Positions 12,501 through 24,356 of a stretch of DNA of 64,000 nucleotides are shown piece by piece. Position numbers and translations under genes: made by a program. The notes beneath the pieces were generated by a model. The model was not told where the DNA came from and ran no database searches. It saw only the letters and a program-made list of their open reading frames with translations. The stretch covers positions 1-64,000 of the forward strand of contig JAACJM010000062.1 of the NCBI GenBank assembly GCA_013368315.1. Reading direction: 5' to 3'. Numbering within the stretch: position 1 is the stretch's first letter; every line of letters begins with the position of its first letter. The DNA comes from Tetrapyrgos nigripes (taxonomy: Eukaryota; Basidiomycota; Agaricomycetes; Agaricales; Campanellaceae).

Positions 12501-13820
12501 CTGACGAGGATGAGCCGAGTGACGAGAGACGAATACATCATCCATTTCCTCAGCCTACCCAAGCTTCGCAGGAAAGTCGTCAGACTGATGGCGCTCAGAT
12601 GGACGTAGACGCCGAGGATTTCGACGATGTGAGTATCTTACAGATATGGTGACCTTGACTAATGTATGGTAATCATCGATCTACAGATTCTTCAGTACCC
12701 TCCTGACGAAGATGTCAGCCAACAACTTGAACAAGCACCGGGTCCAGTTTCTGGTACGCAAGAAAGCGATTCGATAATGGTAATTCCTGCAACTGCTTCA
12801 GATCGAAATGACATATCTCCACCCTCTTCGTATCCTGTAAGTCCCTGTTCGTCGACATCTACTAGGCCGCTTTTTGACGGTAGTGTTTTAGACGGAAGCC
12901 CAGATACGACGAGATCCCAGTGTTGACGCTGCTATGCTCCAGCTACTCAACCACAAGTCTGAAGAGATCTCGAGACTGGAAGCATCCTTGGCGGAGGAGC
13001 AAGAGAAAACACACATTTTGACTCAAGAGCTCCATTCTCTCAAGGTGCAAGACGCTTCACAGGAAGCAGACTCCAAACGTCTGGCGCAAGAACTCCAAGC
13101 AGCCTTGACTGCCGCAATTGCAGCCAAGGAAGCTGTGGAGCGGGACAAGATTGCTGCAGAGAAGGACAAGGAGGTTTTTCGAGAACAGTACATGAGAGCT
13201 TCAGATTATGCTGCGGACTCGAGGAAGGAGCTTGCTGATTTGAATCAGCGTTTGGAGGTAGCAGAGACGCAGGTCAAGGAAGGAGTTAATCTCGTCAAGC
13301 GCACATATCAGACTCGCGTACAGGACCTCGAAGCCGAGTCCCGAAAATGGCAGCAACTCGTCAGGTTCACCGTCGAGAGGGAAATGCGTACAAATGACGA
13401 CATCCGACGACAGGCAGCCGAGGGGCCTGAATTGCGTAGGCAGAATGAAGAATTGAAAGCAGAGCTTGAAAATTCTGAACGCGAAATGGAAGATCTCCAT
13501 GAGCAATACCGCCAACTCAAGGTACAATCTGAAAACCGTGCTCGCATATTGGAGGCAGAAGTAGCGGTATGGAGGGAGGAGGTGGATAAGGCTAGGCGTG
13601 AGAGAGATGACCTTGTTTCTCGAGGTGTTGGTCAAAATTTCGGTGCAAACGATATGGTATTCTATTGTCGGTGGAAAACTGACAGCGGTGCGCGAACTTG
13701 TCCAGAGCCTTTCAGGACTCGCGCGGTGAGTTCATCTTTTTATCTCCTTAACCACTCCACTGACTTCCGGTCCAACAGGACCTAGAAAACCATATACGTT
13801 CGCTGGGACATTACACATGA
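9557..13820 (+). CDS. chromodomain protein with long disordered middle and C-terminal coiled coil
   Basis: Chromodomains bind methylated lysines on histones, so a nuclear chromatin role is likely. The ATG at 9557 is followed by a chromo-like fold at about residues 23-75 (LWKVIEILQED, YKVKWEGVDP, WAPSWVPMHDC). Then comes about 950 residues of Ser/Pro/Lys-rich low-complexity sequence with basic and acidic patches. After it lies a heptad-rich coiled coil of roughly 200 residues (12934-13630), rich in Glu, Gln, Arg and Leu. Introns that preserve the frame are GTAAGT...TCTAG (about 9819-9885), GTGAGT...CTACAG (about 12629-12686), GTAAGT...TTTTAG (12837-12890) and one near 13727-13779. The stop at 13820 is 90 nt from the convergent peroxidase. 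The 3' end is duplicated in decayed form at 17070-17836. Binding-pocket aromatics were not assigned. Confidence 0.75.
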
Positions 13821-13910
13821 AAGTACACGTATCTAATCATGAATCTCTGTATTACTAGTGCTTTCGAGTCTGGTTGTGTATGATAATAGGAATAAACACT
13901 CGTATGACCT

Positions 13911-15289
13911 TTATGACAACCACTCTTCCCTGGTCCTCTCTAACTCGGCCTGTAATTTTGCAGGATCTACTGGAGGGTCAACGGCGCCACCAGACCTGTT
14001 TGTGACAATGTCTTTAAGATGGATTGGTTCGGGCATTATCTCAGTGCAGTCTGTGAGATCGTCAACATTTTGACCGAGGAGACTCATTTTTTCGTGTGCA
14101 TCTGCATATTCGCTCGCCCTGAGGTTCAAATATTAGTCTCCGTCTTCCGAGGCCGTCGTGTATGAGACACTCACCAGTTCTCTTGCACATGCAAGGCACC
14201 AACAAAACGGCTGAAGTCCTTCTTGGTAAGAGGATCTTGGGAGAAGGCAAGATCGCTAGGAAGGCGGAAAACATCTAAAATCCAGAGATTATGAGTATGA
14301 TGTATTGGTGGTTCAGAGGAGTTAGTGTGACGTACGTGGATCAGTGTCATTGCGCTGAGTTTCGCCATAGAACCGGATGTCCCAGATATCGACCGTCTCA
14401 TCCATTGCATCACTGGCGTCAGCCAAGTTGACGAAGCGCTGCCTTGCGCAGGTGTGGGCACCAATCAATGCCATGGTCTCGCGAACAGTGAGACCCATAT
14501 CGGCGAAGCGGTTGACGAGATTGGAAACTTTGTCGTGTGTGTCAGGGAGTAATCCATCGGGATTAATGTTCTTCACTGGTGGACGACCGACAAATGTGTT
14601 GACAAGTGGACCACCCGGGCATGCCAACTAAGAAACATCAGTAATTGTCGAGACGTAAATTCAAGAGCTACTCACTACTGCAAGAGTTCCAGCAAGCTAG
14701 AAGAGAATAAGTGTTTATGAGGGACAGCCTGAAATTAAGAGACAGGATGACCACATACATGGAGTACATCGCCTGCGCTGACATTGAAACGTTCAGGCAT
14801 TGGCTTCAATAGGGCAACGATGTTCTGCAACCCGTTGTTCTCGGATCGCAACACTTCGTCCGGGTCTACCAGTAAGGAACCGTCTGCACCTCCATTTTCT
14901 TTGCCAGCAGCTTCCAACGAAAGAGAAAAGGTGCCTGAAAGTGAGGAGGTACTTGAGTGACATATTCAGAAATAGATACGGCACAGCAATTACCTGCGTC
15001 GTGGAAAGCCAATCGAACAGCAGCACGCGTGTTGTCGTTGCAGCCTCCTGGGGATATAAGGTCAGTCTCGCTGGAAAAGTAAATGACGCGCTGTGCGATG
15101 AAACACACCCTCAAAGATATCACCCATAATGGCGTCCCGAACAGCGATGTACGGTGTGCAAACGGGATTGGATTTTGCAGCAGCAGTATCGATAGTGTCG
15201 GCAACTTGCCTCTTTTCCGTAGTTGCAGCGCCGGCAACACAGGTCAAGAAAGCAGCCAATGTCAGAGGACGAATGATAGTAGAGTACAT
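13911..15289 (-). CDS. class II (AA2-type) secreted heme peroxidase 1
   Basis: This is a fungal extracellular heme peroxidase that uses H2O2 to oxidise phenols and other donors. The ATG at 15289 opens a signal peptide (MYSTIIRPLTLAAFLTCVAG) followed by a possible KR propeptide site. Conserved blocks are the distal helix with catalytic Arg and His (VRLAFHDAG), a calcium-site segment (NGGADGSLLVD), the proximal heme His (IGAHTCARQ), VDIWDIRFYGET, FRLPSDLAFSQDP and the C-terminal EKMSLLGQNVDDLTDC. Small introns are spread along the gene, one directly after FHDAG. Compared with remembered ligninolytic enzymes, the Mn-ligand glutamates and the surface catalytic Trp appear replaced. I therefore favour a generic, lower-potential peroxidase. 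Its stop lies 90 nt from the convergent chromodomain gene. Confidence 0.88.
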
Positions 15290-17069
15290 CCTTAGCGAAA
15301 CCGAGCCAGAAGAGGACTGGGGTGCTGGATCTAGGGACAAGTTACAAGCTCTTTATACGATGCTGCAGCCACATTTTGAAGAGAACCAGATTAGTGGAAC
15401 CAAAAGCTAGGTGCCCTTTCGATTGCGGATGGCTTGGACATAAGGTACAGTACCTTCATCACAGATCTTGAGACGATTGACATGGATTGAGTAGGATAGA
15501 TGGGAATGCGCAAAGCTTGGATGTATTGACGTGGTGTATGCTTCCATATGAATCACTCCAAGCTATCCGCATAGTCAGGGAAGAAATTTCTACGGTTCAC
15601 TGGATAATATATATGCACCACTGAAGTACGGCTGAAACAAGGTAAAGACCAAGCGAGGACGCGTCCTTGGCAACTGAGGTTGGAAAGGTTTTGTCAAATT
15701 AAACCAAACAACTAGCCTTTTCCTTTACCACGAGCGTCCTCCACACGGTACGGGTGGGGCGCTATACCTCCCGTGTGCAGCATTCTCTCCGATGGAGGTT
15801 ACGGGGGACAAATCACCGCCAACGCTTATGTTTCTAGGTGTTCTGACGTCCAGGTCCCGGTAATGTCAACAGTGAAATTTTACACAGCCGTAAACTAACG
15901 AGTCTAGTGGTCGCTCATTTCGAGAATGACATGCGTCCTAGTTTGATGCACATCAAAGATTTCTCCTTCTGCCGTCTTCGACAGACCAACTTCAGTGGCC
16001 TGGACCGTTTCTGGCTTCAACTGGTGAAAGTGCTTCTATACGGAATGCTTCCTTGCCAGTGTCTGATGGTCTCTCTTGATGGAAGATTGAACGCTTTGAA
16101 TTTGCTCTGAATTTAAAATGTGGTTGAATACGTATGTTCTCCGTTACCCATAGATCCAATAAGGTCGCTCCAAATTGTCTACTGACGCTCTTGGCATCTA
16201 GGTTGCCAGCGGGGTGAGTTCTCAATGTACATGCAGATTTCTGATTTCGCGAAATTGACAAAGGAAATCTAGGCCAGATTGCTTAGTGACCGCTTGCAAA
16301 TTGTCCTGTTTTCTGGTGTGCGAGTGTCTGCTCCTTTCGAGTCTCTCGGAGGTTCTCCTTTTTTGCCCCACACCTCTCTTTTGCCACGAGTTTTGGGTAC
16401 TGGGGGCTCGCCTGATGATGTTACCATTATGAAGGAGCCTACGAGTTCTCTCGATATAGGTTTACTTCCCGCCTTCTCTTGAAAATCTCCAAACTACTGG
16501 GTCGGTGGACGTGCCTTCCGTTCGTGTCAATTCACTGAACGGATCCGTGGAACAGCATCAAAAGGACATTTCAACGTTGACATTGATATACGAACGAGGT
16601 CTCCGATCGCCCCGACTCCAGGACGTCGGATCAGCCTATTCATTCCTACCGGGATGAGGAACTTGCCAGTGTCCTCGGGCTTTCGTGCTTTCGTGCTTCG
16701 TTGACTTGTTGTACTGCTGTAACTTCAAAAGAAGTTGTTCAAGGCTGTGATGGCAATGGGCATCCTGTACAAATTGCCCTAAGTGGGCCAGCGAAGCTCT
16801 CGCTGGCATGTACGAGTCCGTGCAGTCAGTACATCCTAGTACATCCCGCGTAGAACGCACATGCCGGCGGCCGCAACCTTGTCTCGACAATGAGACATGT
16901 GAACAGTACTAGTTAAGCCTGCGTATACGCAATCTACTATCTCCATTAAAAATAACCTTTTTAACAATGACCCCATCGTGAAACCATACTCTGTCATTCA
17001 CTATCCGTGCAGTAAAATGCTCACTCCCATAGTATATTACACTTCTCAGCGAGTACCTTTTTATTGAGA
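15290..17069. other. upstream region of peroxidase 1 and duplication junction
   Basis: This is noncoding as far as can be seen. From 15290 to about 16790 it is matched by 19311-20928 and so belongs to unit A. From about 16790 to 17070 the sequence has no visible partner and forms the junction between the two units. The short plus-strand open frames here differ between the copies and do not look like genes. Confidence 0.5.
15351..15357 (-). promoter_or_regulatory. TATA box of peroxidase 1
   Basis: TATAAAG read on the minus strand lies 62-68 nt upstream of the ATG at 15289. The duplicate gene has TATAAAAA at the matching place. Confidence 0.5.
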
Positions 17070-17836
17070 CTGTGGCAATGATAATTCCTGCAACTGCTGC
17101 AGGCCGAGATGACATATCTCCACCTCCTTCACATCCTGTCAGTCCCTGTCTGTCGGCATCTACTAGACCGCTTTTTGACGGTAGCGTTTTAGGGGGAAAC
17201 CTAGATACAACGAGATCCCAATGTTCACGCTGCTATTCCAGCTACTCCGAGTCAACCACAAGTCTGAAGAGTTATCCAGACTAGAAGCATCCTTGGCGGA
17301 GGAGCGAGAGAAAACACGTTTTGACTCGAGAACTTCATTCTCTCAAGGTGCAAGACACTTCACAGGAGGCAGATTCCGAACATCTGGTGGAAGAACCCGA
17401 AGCTACCTTGAATGCCGGACAAGATTGCTACAGAGAAGGACAAGGAGATTCTTCGAGAATACATGAGAGCTTCAGATTATGCTGCGGCTCGAGGAAGGAG
17501 CTTGCCGATTTGAATCAGCGTTTGGAGGTAGCAGATTTCCGACAATGGCAGCGCGTCGCCAAGTTCACCGTCGAGACAGAATGCAGAGTTGAAAGCAGAG
17601 CTTGAAATTTATGAACACGAAATGGAGGACCTCCCTGAGCAATACCGCCAACTCGAGGTGCAGTCTGAAAACCGTGCTCGCATATTGGAGGCGGAAGTAG
17701 CAGTGTAGAGGGAGGACGCGGATAGGGGGTAGGCGTGAGAGAGATGACCTTGTTTCTTGAATGTTGGTCAAAATTTTAGGGAATCGCGGGGTGAGTTCAT
17801 ATTTTCATCATAGAGGTTTGCAGGGACATTACACAT
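17070..17836 (+). pseudogene. decayed copy of the chromodomain gene 3' end
   Basis: The text follows 12779-13820 closely (IIPATA.GR.DISPPPSHPVSP, then the coiled-coil LEASLAEE.EKT), but frameshifts, an in-frame TAG near 17706 and about 280 nt of net deletion break the frame. No chromodomain, promoter or start lies upstream, because the duplication captured only the 3' part. The copy of the former stop region is at 17820-17836 (GGGACATTACACAT becomes AGGGACATTACACATA). It is probably not expressed, although it could contribute 3' sequence to antisense transcripts of peroxidase 2. Confidence 0.8.
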
Positions 17837-17927
17837 AAAAGTACACGGATCTAATCATGAAGCTCTGTATTTCTAGTGCTTTCAAGTCTCGTTGTCTATG
17901 ATAATAGGAATCAACACTCATATGACT

Positions 17928-19310
17928 TTATGGCAACCACTGCTCTCTGGTGCTCTGTAACTCGGCTTGTAATTTTGCAGGGTCTACTGGAGGGTCAACG
18001 GCGCCACCAGACGAATCTGTGACAATGTCTTTCAAATGGATTGGTGCGGGCATTATCTCAGTGCAGTCTGTGAGGTCGTCGACATTTTGACCGAGGAGAC
18101 TCATTTTTTCGTGTGCATCTGCATATTCGCTCGCCCTGAGGTTCAAATATCAGTCTCCGTCTTCCGAGGCCGTCGTATATGAGACGCTCACCAGTTCTCT
18201 TGCACAGACAAGGAACCAACAAAACGGCTGAAGTCATTCTTGGTAAGAGGATCTTGGGAGAAGGCAAGATCGCTAGGAAGGCGGAAAACATCTACAAATC
18301 CAGAAATTATGAGTATGATGTATTTGTGGTTCAGAGGAATTAGTGTGACGTACCTGCATCAGTGTCATTGCGCTGAGTTTCGCCATAGAACCGGATGTCC
18401 CAGATATCGACCGTCGTGTCCATTGAATCACCGGCGTCAGCCAAGCTGACGAAGCGCTGCTTTGCGCAGGTGTGGGCACCAATCAATGCCATGGTCTCGC
18501 GAACAGTGAGACCCATATCGGCGAAGCGATTGACGAGATTGGAAACTTTGTCGTGTGTGTCAGGGAGTAATCCATCGGGATTGATGTTCTTCACTGGTGG
18601 ACGGCCGACAAATGTGTTGATAAGTGGACCACCCGGGCATGCCAACTAAGAAACATCAGTAATTGTCGAGACGTAAATTCAAGAGCTACTCACTACTGCA
18701 AGAGTTCCAGCAAGCTAGAAGAGAATAAGTGTTTATGAGCGACAACTCGAGATTAAGAGATAGGATGACCACATACATGGAGTACATCGCCTGCAGTGAC
18801 ATTGAAACGTTCAGGCAGAGGCTTCAACAGAGCAACAATGTTTTGCAATCCGTTGTTCTCAGGCCGTAACACTTCGTTCGGGTCTACCAACATGGAACCG
18901 TCTGCACCTCCATTATCTTTGCCAGCAGCTTCCAGCGAAAGAGAAAAGGTGCCTGAAAGTCAGGAGGTACTTGAGTGATATATTCAGAAATAGATACGGT
19001 ATAGCAATTACCTGCGTCGTGGAAAGCCAATCGAACAGCAGCACGCGTGTTGTCGTTGCAGCCTCCTGGGGATATAAGGTCAGTCTCGCTGGCAAAGTAG
19101 ATGCGCTGTGAGGTGAAACATACCCTCAAAGATATCACCCATAATGGCGTCCCGAACAGCGATGTACGGCGTGCAAACGGGGTTGGATTTGGCAGCAGCA
19201 GCAGTGGTATCGGTAGTGTCGACAGCTTGCCTCTTTTCCGTAGTTGCAGCGCCGGCAACACAGGTCAAGAAAGCAGCCAATGTCAGAGGACGAATGATAG
19301 TAGAGTACAT
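17928..19310 (-). CDS. class II (AA2-type) secreted heme peroxidase 2
   Basis: This is the tandem duplicate of the peroxidase at 13911-15289, with the same exon layout and an intact frame. It retains the signal peptide (MYSTIIRPLTLAAFLTCVAG), distal VRLAFHDAG, the calcium-site segment, proximal IGAHTCAKQ, WDIRFYGET and the C-terminal MSLLGQNVDDLTDC block. Differences are scattered and conservative: Lys for Arg after the proximal Cys, an extra Ala and Thr in the propeptide, and a C-terminus ending QWLP instead of EWLS. Retention of every catalytic residue suggests both copies are under selection or the duplication is young. It probably has the same generic peroxidase chemistry as its twin. Confidence 0.88.
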
Positions 19311-22300
19311 CCTTAGCGAAACCGAGCCAGAAGAGGACTAGGGTGCTGGATCTAGGGACAAGCTCCTAGCTTTTTATACGATGCTGCAGCCACATTTTGA
19401 AGAGAACCAGATTAGTGGAACCAAAAGCTAGGTGCCCTTTCGATTGCGGATGAGAAGTTGAATCGTTTCTGACAACACGAGAATGAATTATCGTCGACAG
19501 TGCTTGCCGGTGAGCAAGACTGCATTGACCTTCAGAGCCGGAGTGGTGGCTTGAACATAAGGTACAGTGTCTTCATCAGATCTTGAGAATATTGCATATA
19601 CTTAGATGGGAATGCGCAAAGCTTATATGTATTGCCATCCGTGTACGCTTCGATATGAATCACTTCGAACTACATATTCGCATAGTCAGGGAAGAAATTC
19701 CTACGGTTCACTGGATAACATATACGCACCTCTAAAGTACGGCTGAAACAAGCTGAAGCCCAAGCGAGGACGCGTCCTTGACAACTGAGGTTGGAAAGGT
19801 TTTGTCAAATTAAACCAAACAACTAGTCTTTTCTTTTACCACGAACGTCCTCCACACGGTACGGGTAAGGCCCTATACCTCCCGTGTCTCTCCGATAGGG
19901 GTTACGGGGGCCAAATCACCGCCAACACTCATTTTCCAAGTATTCTGACGTCCAGGTCCCGGTAATGTCAACAGTACTTGAAATTTTACATACAGGTGCA
20001 AGAGCCATAAACACTAATGGGTCTGCCAGTGTCCGAGTCGCCCATTTTGAATGACATACGTCCTTTTGATGTACATCAAAGATTTTTTCCTTCTGCCGTC
20101 CTCGACTGTGAAACTTTGAAGTTGCCTTGAAGCAAAAATAGACCAGCTTCAATGGCCTTGACCGTTTCCGACTTCAACTGAAAGCGCTTTCACACCTTTC
20201 CTTGCCATTCTACATGGACGTCTGATGGGGAGATTGAACGCTTTGAATTTGCTCTGAATTCAAACGTATGTTCTCCGTTACCCACAGTCCAATAAGATAC
20301 CTACAAATTGTCTACTGACGCCATTGCCAGTTGCCAGCGGGGTGAGTTCTCAGTGGACATGCAGATTTCTGATTTCGCGAGATTGACGAGGGAAATCTGG
20401 GCCATATTGCATAGTGACCGCTTGCAAATTGTCCTGTTTTCTGTTGTGCGAGTGCCTCCTCCTTTCGAGTCTCTCGGAGTTCTCCTTTTTTGCGCCACAC
20501 CTCTCTTTGCCAAGAGTTTTGGGTACTGGGAGCTCGCCTGATGATATTACCATTGTGAAGGAGCCTACGAGTTTTCTCAATATAGGTTTACTTCCCGTTT
20601 TCTCTTGAAAATCTCCAAACTACTGGGTCAGTCGACGTGGCTTCGTGTCAATTCACTGAACAGATCTGTGGAAACAGCATCAAAAGGAAATTTCAACGTT
20701 GACATTCGTGGTATATACGAACGAGTTCCCGGATCGCCCCGACTCCAGGGCCCGGGTAATAGACGACTCCTCCAGGACGTCGGATCAGCCCATTCACTCT
20801 TCGTACCGAGCTGAGGGACTTGCCAGTGTCCTCGGGCTTCCGTCCTTTCGTGCTTCGTTGGCTTGTACTGCTGTAACTTCAAAAGAAGTTGTTCAAGTCT
20901 ATGATGGCAATGGGCATCCTGTACAACTTGAAGAAGGTAGCGAGTTTCCTGTTAGAGACCTTTAGACAATACGCACACTAGTGTAGCGCCCTTCAGATTT
21001 CATTAAGCCTTCAGCGGTCTGACTCTCATTGCGGTGCTAACAGCAAGTGCCACGCCGCTCTTGTTCCCCGTTTTCTGTCTCGATCGTGTTGAAGTTGATG
21101 TCAGTTTCGTTCGTGACGCGTGACGGTTCGTCTATACAATGCGTTTACAGTCCACTGAAGAACCACTGTCTCGGAGTGGGAGACGAAGCTGCAACCGTAT
21201 CCTAGGTCTCTGCTTCCAGAAAACTGGGCTTGGGTATCCTCCTATACTTCAAGCATCCATCACAACTTCATTGGGGTAGGACAACGGTAAAATGGCAGTG
21301 GAGCAGAAGGATTCCGCTTCCTTTCCGACAAGCCGAGCCGCGGTAAGGTAAATATAGATTCGCTGAACGTTTTGACGCCGTGATGATCATCAGATCTGCA
21401 GAGTCCAGACGCAAACGTATTCAAGAGAACGCGGGACAGAACTGCAAGCGTACTACTTTTTGGTTCACTGTGTGAGCATGAAGTTGCGAAGTAGTATTTG
21501 CATATGTAGATGTGCAGGGCATCCTGATGGCCGTCAGTCATCTCCTTTTCTCTAGGTCGTCGTGTTAGTAAGTCATAAAGTAGGAAAGCTTCTTGAATGA
21601 CACGTACACGTACCGTATACGCAATGAGAAAATCCCTTCTCTCCGTTTTCCCGGAAGTCCTAGGAGGTGAATCCAATGGACTCTTTAACTCACAGAACTG
21701 CGGAAAACGCACGGGAGTTAGTGAGTTTCTTGAACCACTGAAAGTTCCTGGTAAGGCTGTCCTGTATCGGTCCGGGCTCATGCAGCCTGAAGAAGTCATC
21801 TATAATAAGACAGAGTGGTAGTCCTATTGTTAGATACCGGAGATCAGTGTTCGAATTCGTGAGCCTCTTTGAGTCCAGAGAAGGACAGAGAGGCGATGTA
21901 TCCAATGTGAATACTCGAGTATACATGAAAAGAACTAAGCAAGGCCATACTGCAAAGAGGTACTTGAAACCGATATTCGACAGCCTGACAGATGTCCAGA
22001 AAGTTTGAAGTTGGTTCTACTGAGTCACGGAGAAATCAAGAAAACTGTGCCCCATGTACGAATGGGCCTCGCCTGTTTGCGGTCGGTCAAAGCCTTGCTA
22101 TTTCCAAGTCTTGTTCTTCCGGAGATTTCATAGCCAGTTCAGTGAACCTTGAAGCTTGAAGGTCAACAAGAGTGTCCGAGTTAAGCAGGGTTTACGTGGG
22201 AACGCAGCGACGGCTTGCTTCAAGTTGCTTGACTAGAACCTTCATCCGAACATTTATCTGCCTGGCTCTTGCGACACTCATCCAGGCTATTACCAGTCCT

Positions 22301-22478
22301 AGCGTTTCTGGGCTACTGTTTCTCAATCACCAAAGATTACCAAAGGCGAGACAGTGATTAGAGCAAGAAATACGGCGAAGATTCTGAAGCTTAAGAAGCC
22401 TGTGGTCAATAGGTGCGCCGTCTGTTACGCGTGCAAGTCAGGTATCTGAACCATAGAGACTGGTTTATAGGTTGTAAA
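19311..22478. other. intergenic region, unit B upstream part and unassigned sequence
   Basis: Up to about 20928 this is the duplicated upstream region of peroxidase 2, including the copy-specific 96 nt at 19453-19548. From 20930 to 22478 there is no supported gene. A plus-strand frame at 21597-21821 ends in VPGKAVLYRSGLMQPEE, which faintly recalls a tyrosine-phosphatase N-terminus, but no other block of that family follows. The last 300 nt probably serve as the MYND gene promoter. Confidence 0.4.
19371..19378 (-). promoter_or_regulatory. TATA box of peroxidase 2
   Basis: TATAAAAA on the minus strand lies about 61-68 nt upstream of the ATG at 19310, at the same place as in the twin gene. Confidence 0.5.
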
Positions 22479-24356
22479 ATGCCTAGTGCTCGTCACAGAA
22501 CCGGGGATACGAAGAAGGAGATGATAGCTGCAGCATACCGACACCTTCGTCATCCAGTACCCACTGTCATCGATCCCAACAGTCCTTCTCACGACGTGCA
22601 GCTTGCCTTAGACTATCTGCGCATGCTTGGAGAGAGATTGCAGTGTATTACGGCGGGAACAACCCTACGACGCGCAACAATTATCGAATTCGAGAAGCAC
22701 TGGCCCTTTGTATGGTCCTGGACTCGAACCTTCTTCAAGCAAAGTGTGCTTCATAACGAGCCCACGACGGCGAAAGGGATCGAATTTCGTGACATTCTTC
22801 TGGAATTGTTGCACGATGTCGTCTGTTTCCACTCGCCAGAGTCTGCATGGTGCGATCCGGAGCATATGTCAAGCCTGTCGCTCATGCAGAGGACTCCGGA
22901 TTTATTCCCTACAATACTTCAAGCGTTTATTTTTTGTGTGGATCAAGCGCACCGCTATCTGCCGAAAATATTTTTCTTGTTCAATATCTCTCTGGCCTCT
23001 TCCATTGCGGATCCATCCCTATTCTTCCACAACTCCAGTCTTGTCTCCAACTCACCAGAGGTCGTCAAGCGATTAGTTTCATACATTCGTACAGAAGCGC
23101 GGAAACAGCACACAGACACTCGGCTTTTCACATCTGCATTTGGGATCATCTCGTCATTGACAAAAGCATCTCGCAAGGATTTGGATGTCCTTCTCGCACA
23201 CGGTGCCTTGGACTGCTTACTGTGGGTCCTCAAAATCATTATCAACCCCCGTAGGCTTGCAGACCTTGGGCCAGATCATTACGCCGTGCTCATCGTTGGT
23301 AATATATTCCAAGTTTTTCTCAAAGTTACGCAGCACCATGGGCCTTCAGGTCTTGTTCTCCTACTTCGTGGCGATGTTCTCCGCTCCATGATCAATTCCT
23401 CTGCTCTCATACCCTATGATACCGACCAGGAGTCTTTCGAATTGAACCGTGCACGCACCCTGCCTTTCTATTTCGCCAAGCTTTTGGGAGATATGCCTGC
23501 AATGCTCTTTTATCGTCGAATTTTGCATCTTGTTTTGGAGACTTTGGATAAGGTGGACGAGGAGTTGTTGGAAGATTTTCTTCAAACTAGTTTTCTATCC
23601 AGTTCCCAGTCAAACCTCCGTAAGCTCTGGGATCTACTCTGTACCGAAACCACGAGAATGAAGGAGCTGAGAGACCAATTTGAGAGCGAAGGAATTGTAA
23701 TATGTTTCAACCTAGATGTGAGTTTTTAGTTGCTTGTTGACGATGTTCCAGCCTGCTCATCGCCATTCTTTCATCACTTTATTACAGTGCCCGCGCCGAG
23801 AATCCCAGACCAACTACAAATTCCGTCGCATGCATTGTTCCAGGTGCAAATTAACGGTGTATTGCTCCAAGAAATGCCAGAAACACGATTGGAAGGTTCA
23901 TAATCACCGAATCCTTTGCGATGCCGCCGTTGCTAGTGAGTGGTTTGTCTGTGATTGAGGGACGTCTGTTGACTAGACTACTACGCTCTAGGAGTTCCAA
24001 AATATTCCATTACTGACACTGATTTGTCCTTTTTACGCTGGTATTGCATAAAAGATGCCGAGACGTCCTGGGAAGGCATTGGCCCACGAGTCGTGGAGTG
24101 CAGAGAGGCGCAGGGAGGCGCTATGCAAGTCGTGATCATGGACTATCGCCAAGTACCTCGCACCATTTCCATTGTGTCCGTTGATGACTACGACGATGAA
24201 AGATTGCAGGAGTTGGAAATATCGCAAGCATTTGTACTGCAACTGCAAATGCAAGCGAAACAACATCAGTCGGAGGGGTATAGAGTGGTGGTGCATGGCA
24301 TTTATCATGAAGATGGCAATTTCTCACTCATGTTTGCTCCTCCGGTCGATGTATGA
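22479..24356 (+). CDS. MYND-type zinc finger protein
   Basis: Large alpha-helical proteins with a C-terminal MYND finger are abundant in mushrooms. The finger is a protein-protein interaction module, and individual roles are mostly unknown. The ATG at 22479 opens an uninterrupted helical region of about 410 residues. GTGAGT...TTACAG (about 23717-23786) joins it to the finger: MHCSRCKLTVYCSKKCQKHD followed by WKVHNHRILC. A second intron, GTGAGT...CTCTAG (about 23937-23991), leads to the last exon with stop at 24356. The finger has the C-x2-C, YCS..CQ..DW and H...C core. The first Cys pair of the consensus is less clear (CPRRESQ), so zinc binding may be atypical. No SET domain is present, so it is not a SMYD methyltransferase. 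Confidence 0.8.

Larger units (their letters stand above)
12779..16790. repeat. segmental duplication, unit A
   Basis: Unit A is about 4.0 kb. It begins in the 3' part of the chromodomain gene (AATTCCTGCAACTGCT), covers all of peroxidase 1 and its upstream region, and ends near GATGGCAATGGGCATCCTGT. Unit B at 17078-20928 repeats the same order and orientation. The offset is 4017 nt at the peroxidase stop and 4021 nt at the peroxidase start. Identity was judged by eye only. Confidence 0.85.
17078..20928. repeat. segmental duplication, unit B
   Basis: Unit B is about 3.85 kb in direct orientation and matches unit A. It is shorter through deletions in the chromodomain fragment. It carries 96 nt at 19453-19548 that unit A lacks (A at about 15427 reads straight from GCGGATG into GCTTGGACAT). 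Homology fades just after TGGGCATCCTGTACAA. Confidence 0.85.

Noticed and set aside
20699..20965. Plus-strand frame ending VYDGNGHPVQLEEGSEFPV
   Set aside because: It looks like a C-terminus, but the matching stretch in unit A (about 16740-16800) diverges at once into unrelated sequence and no upstream exons are visible.
21260..21799. 179-codon minus-strand frame
   Set aside because: Low-quality composition with no motif or partner exons; the opposite strand is equally open in part.
21597..21821. Possible tyrosine-phosphatase N-terminus (KAVLYRSGLMQPEE)
   Set aside because: The motif is weak, and no catalytic CxxGKDR-type block follows on the plus strand before the MYND gene.
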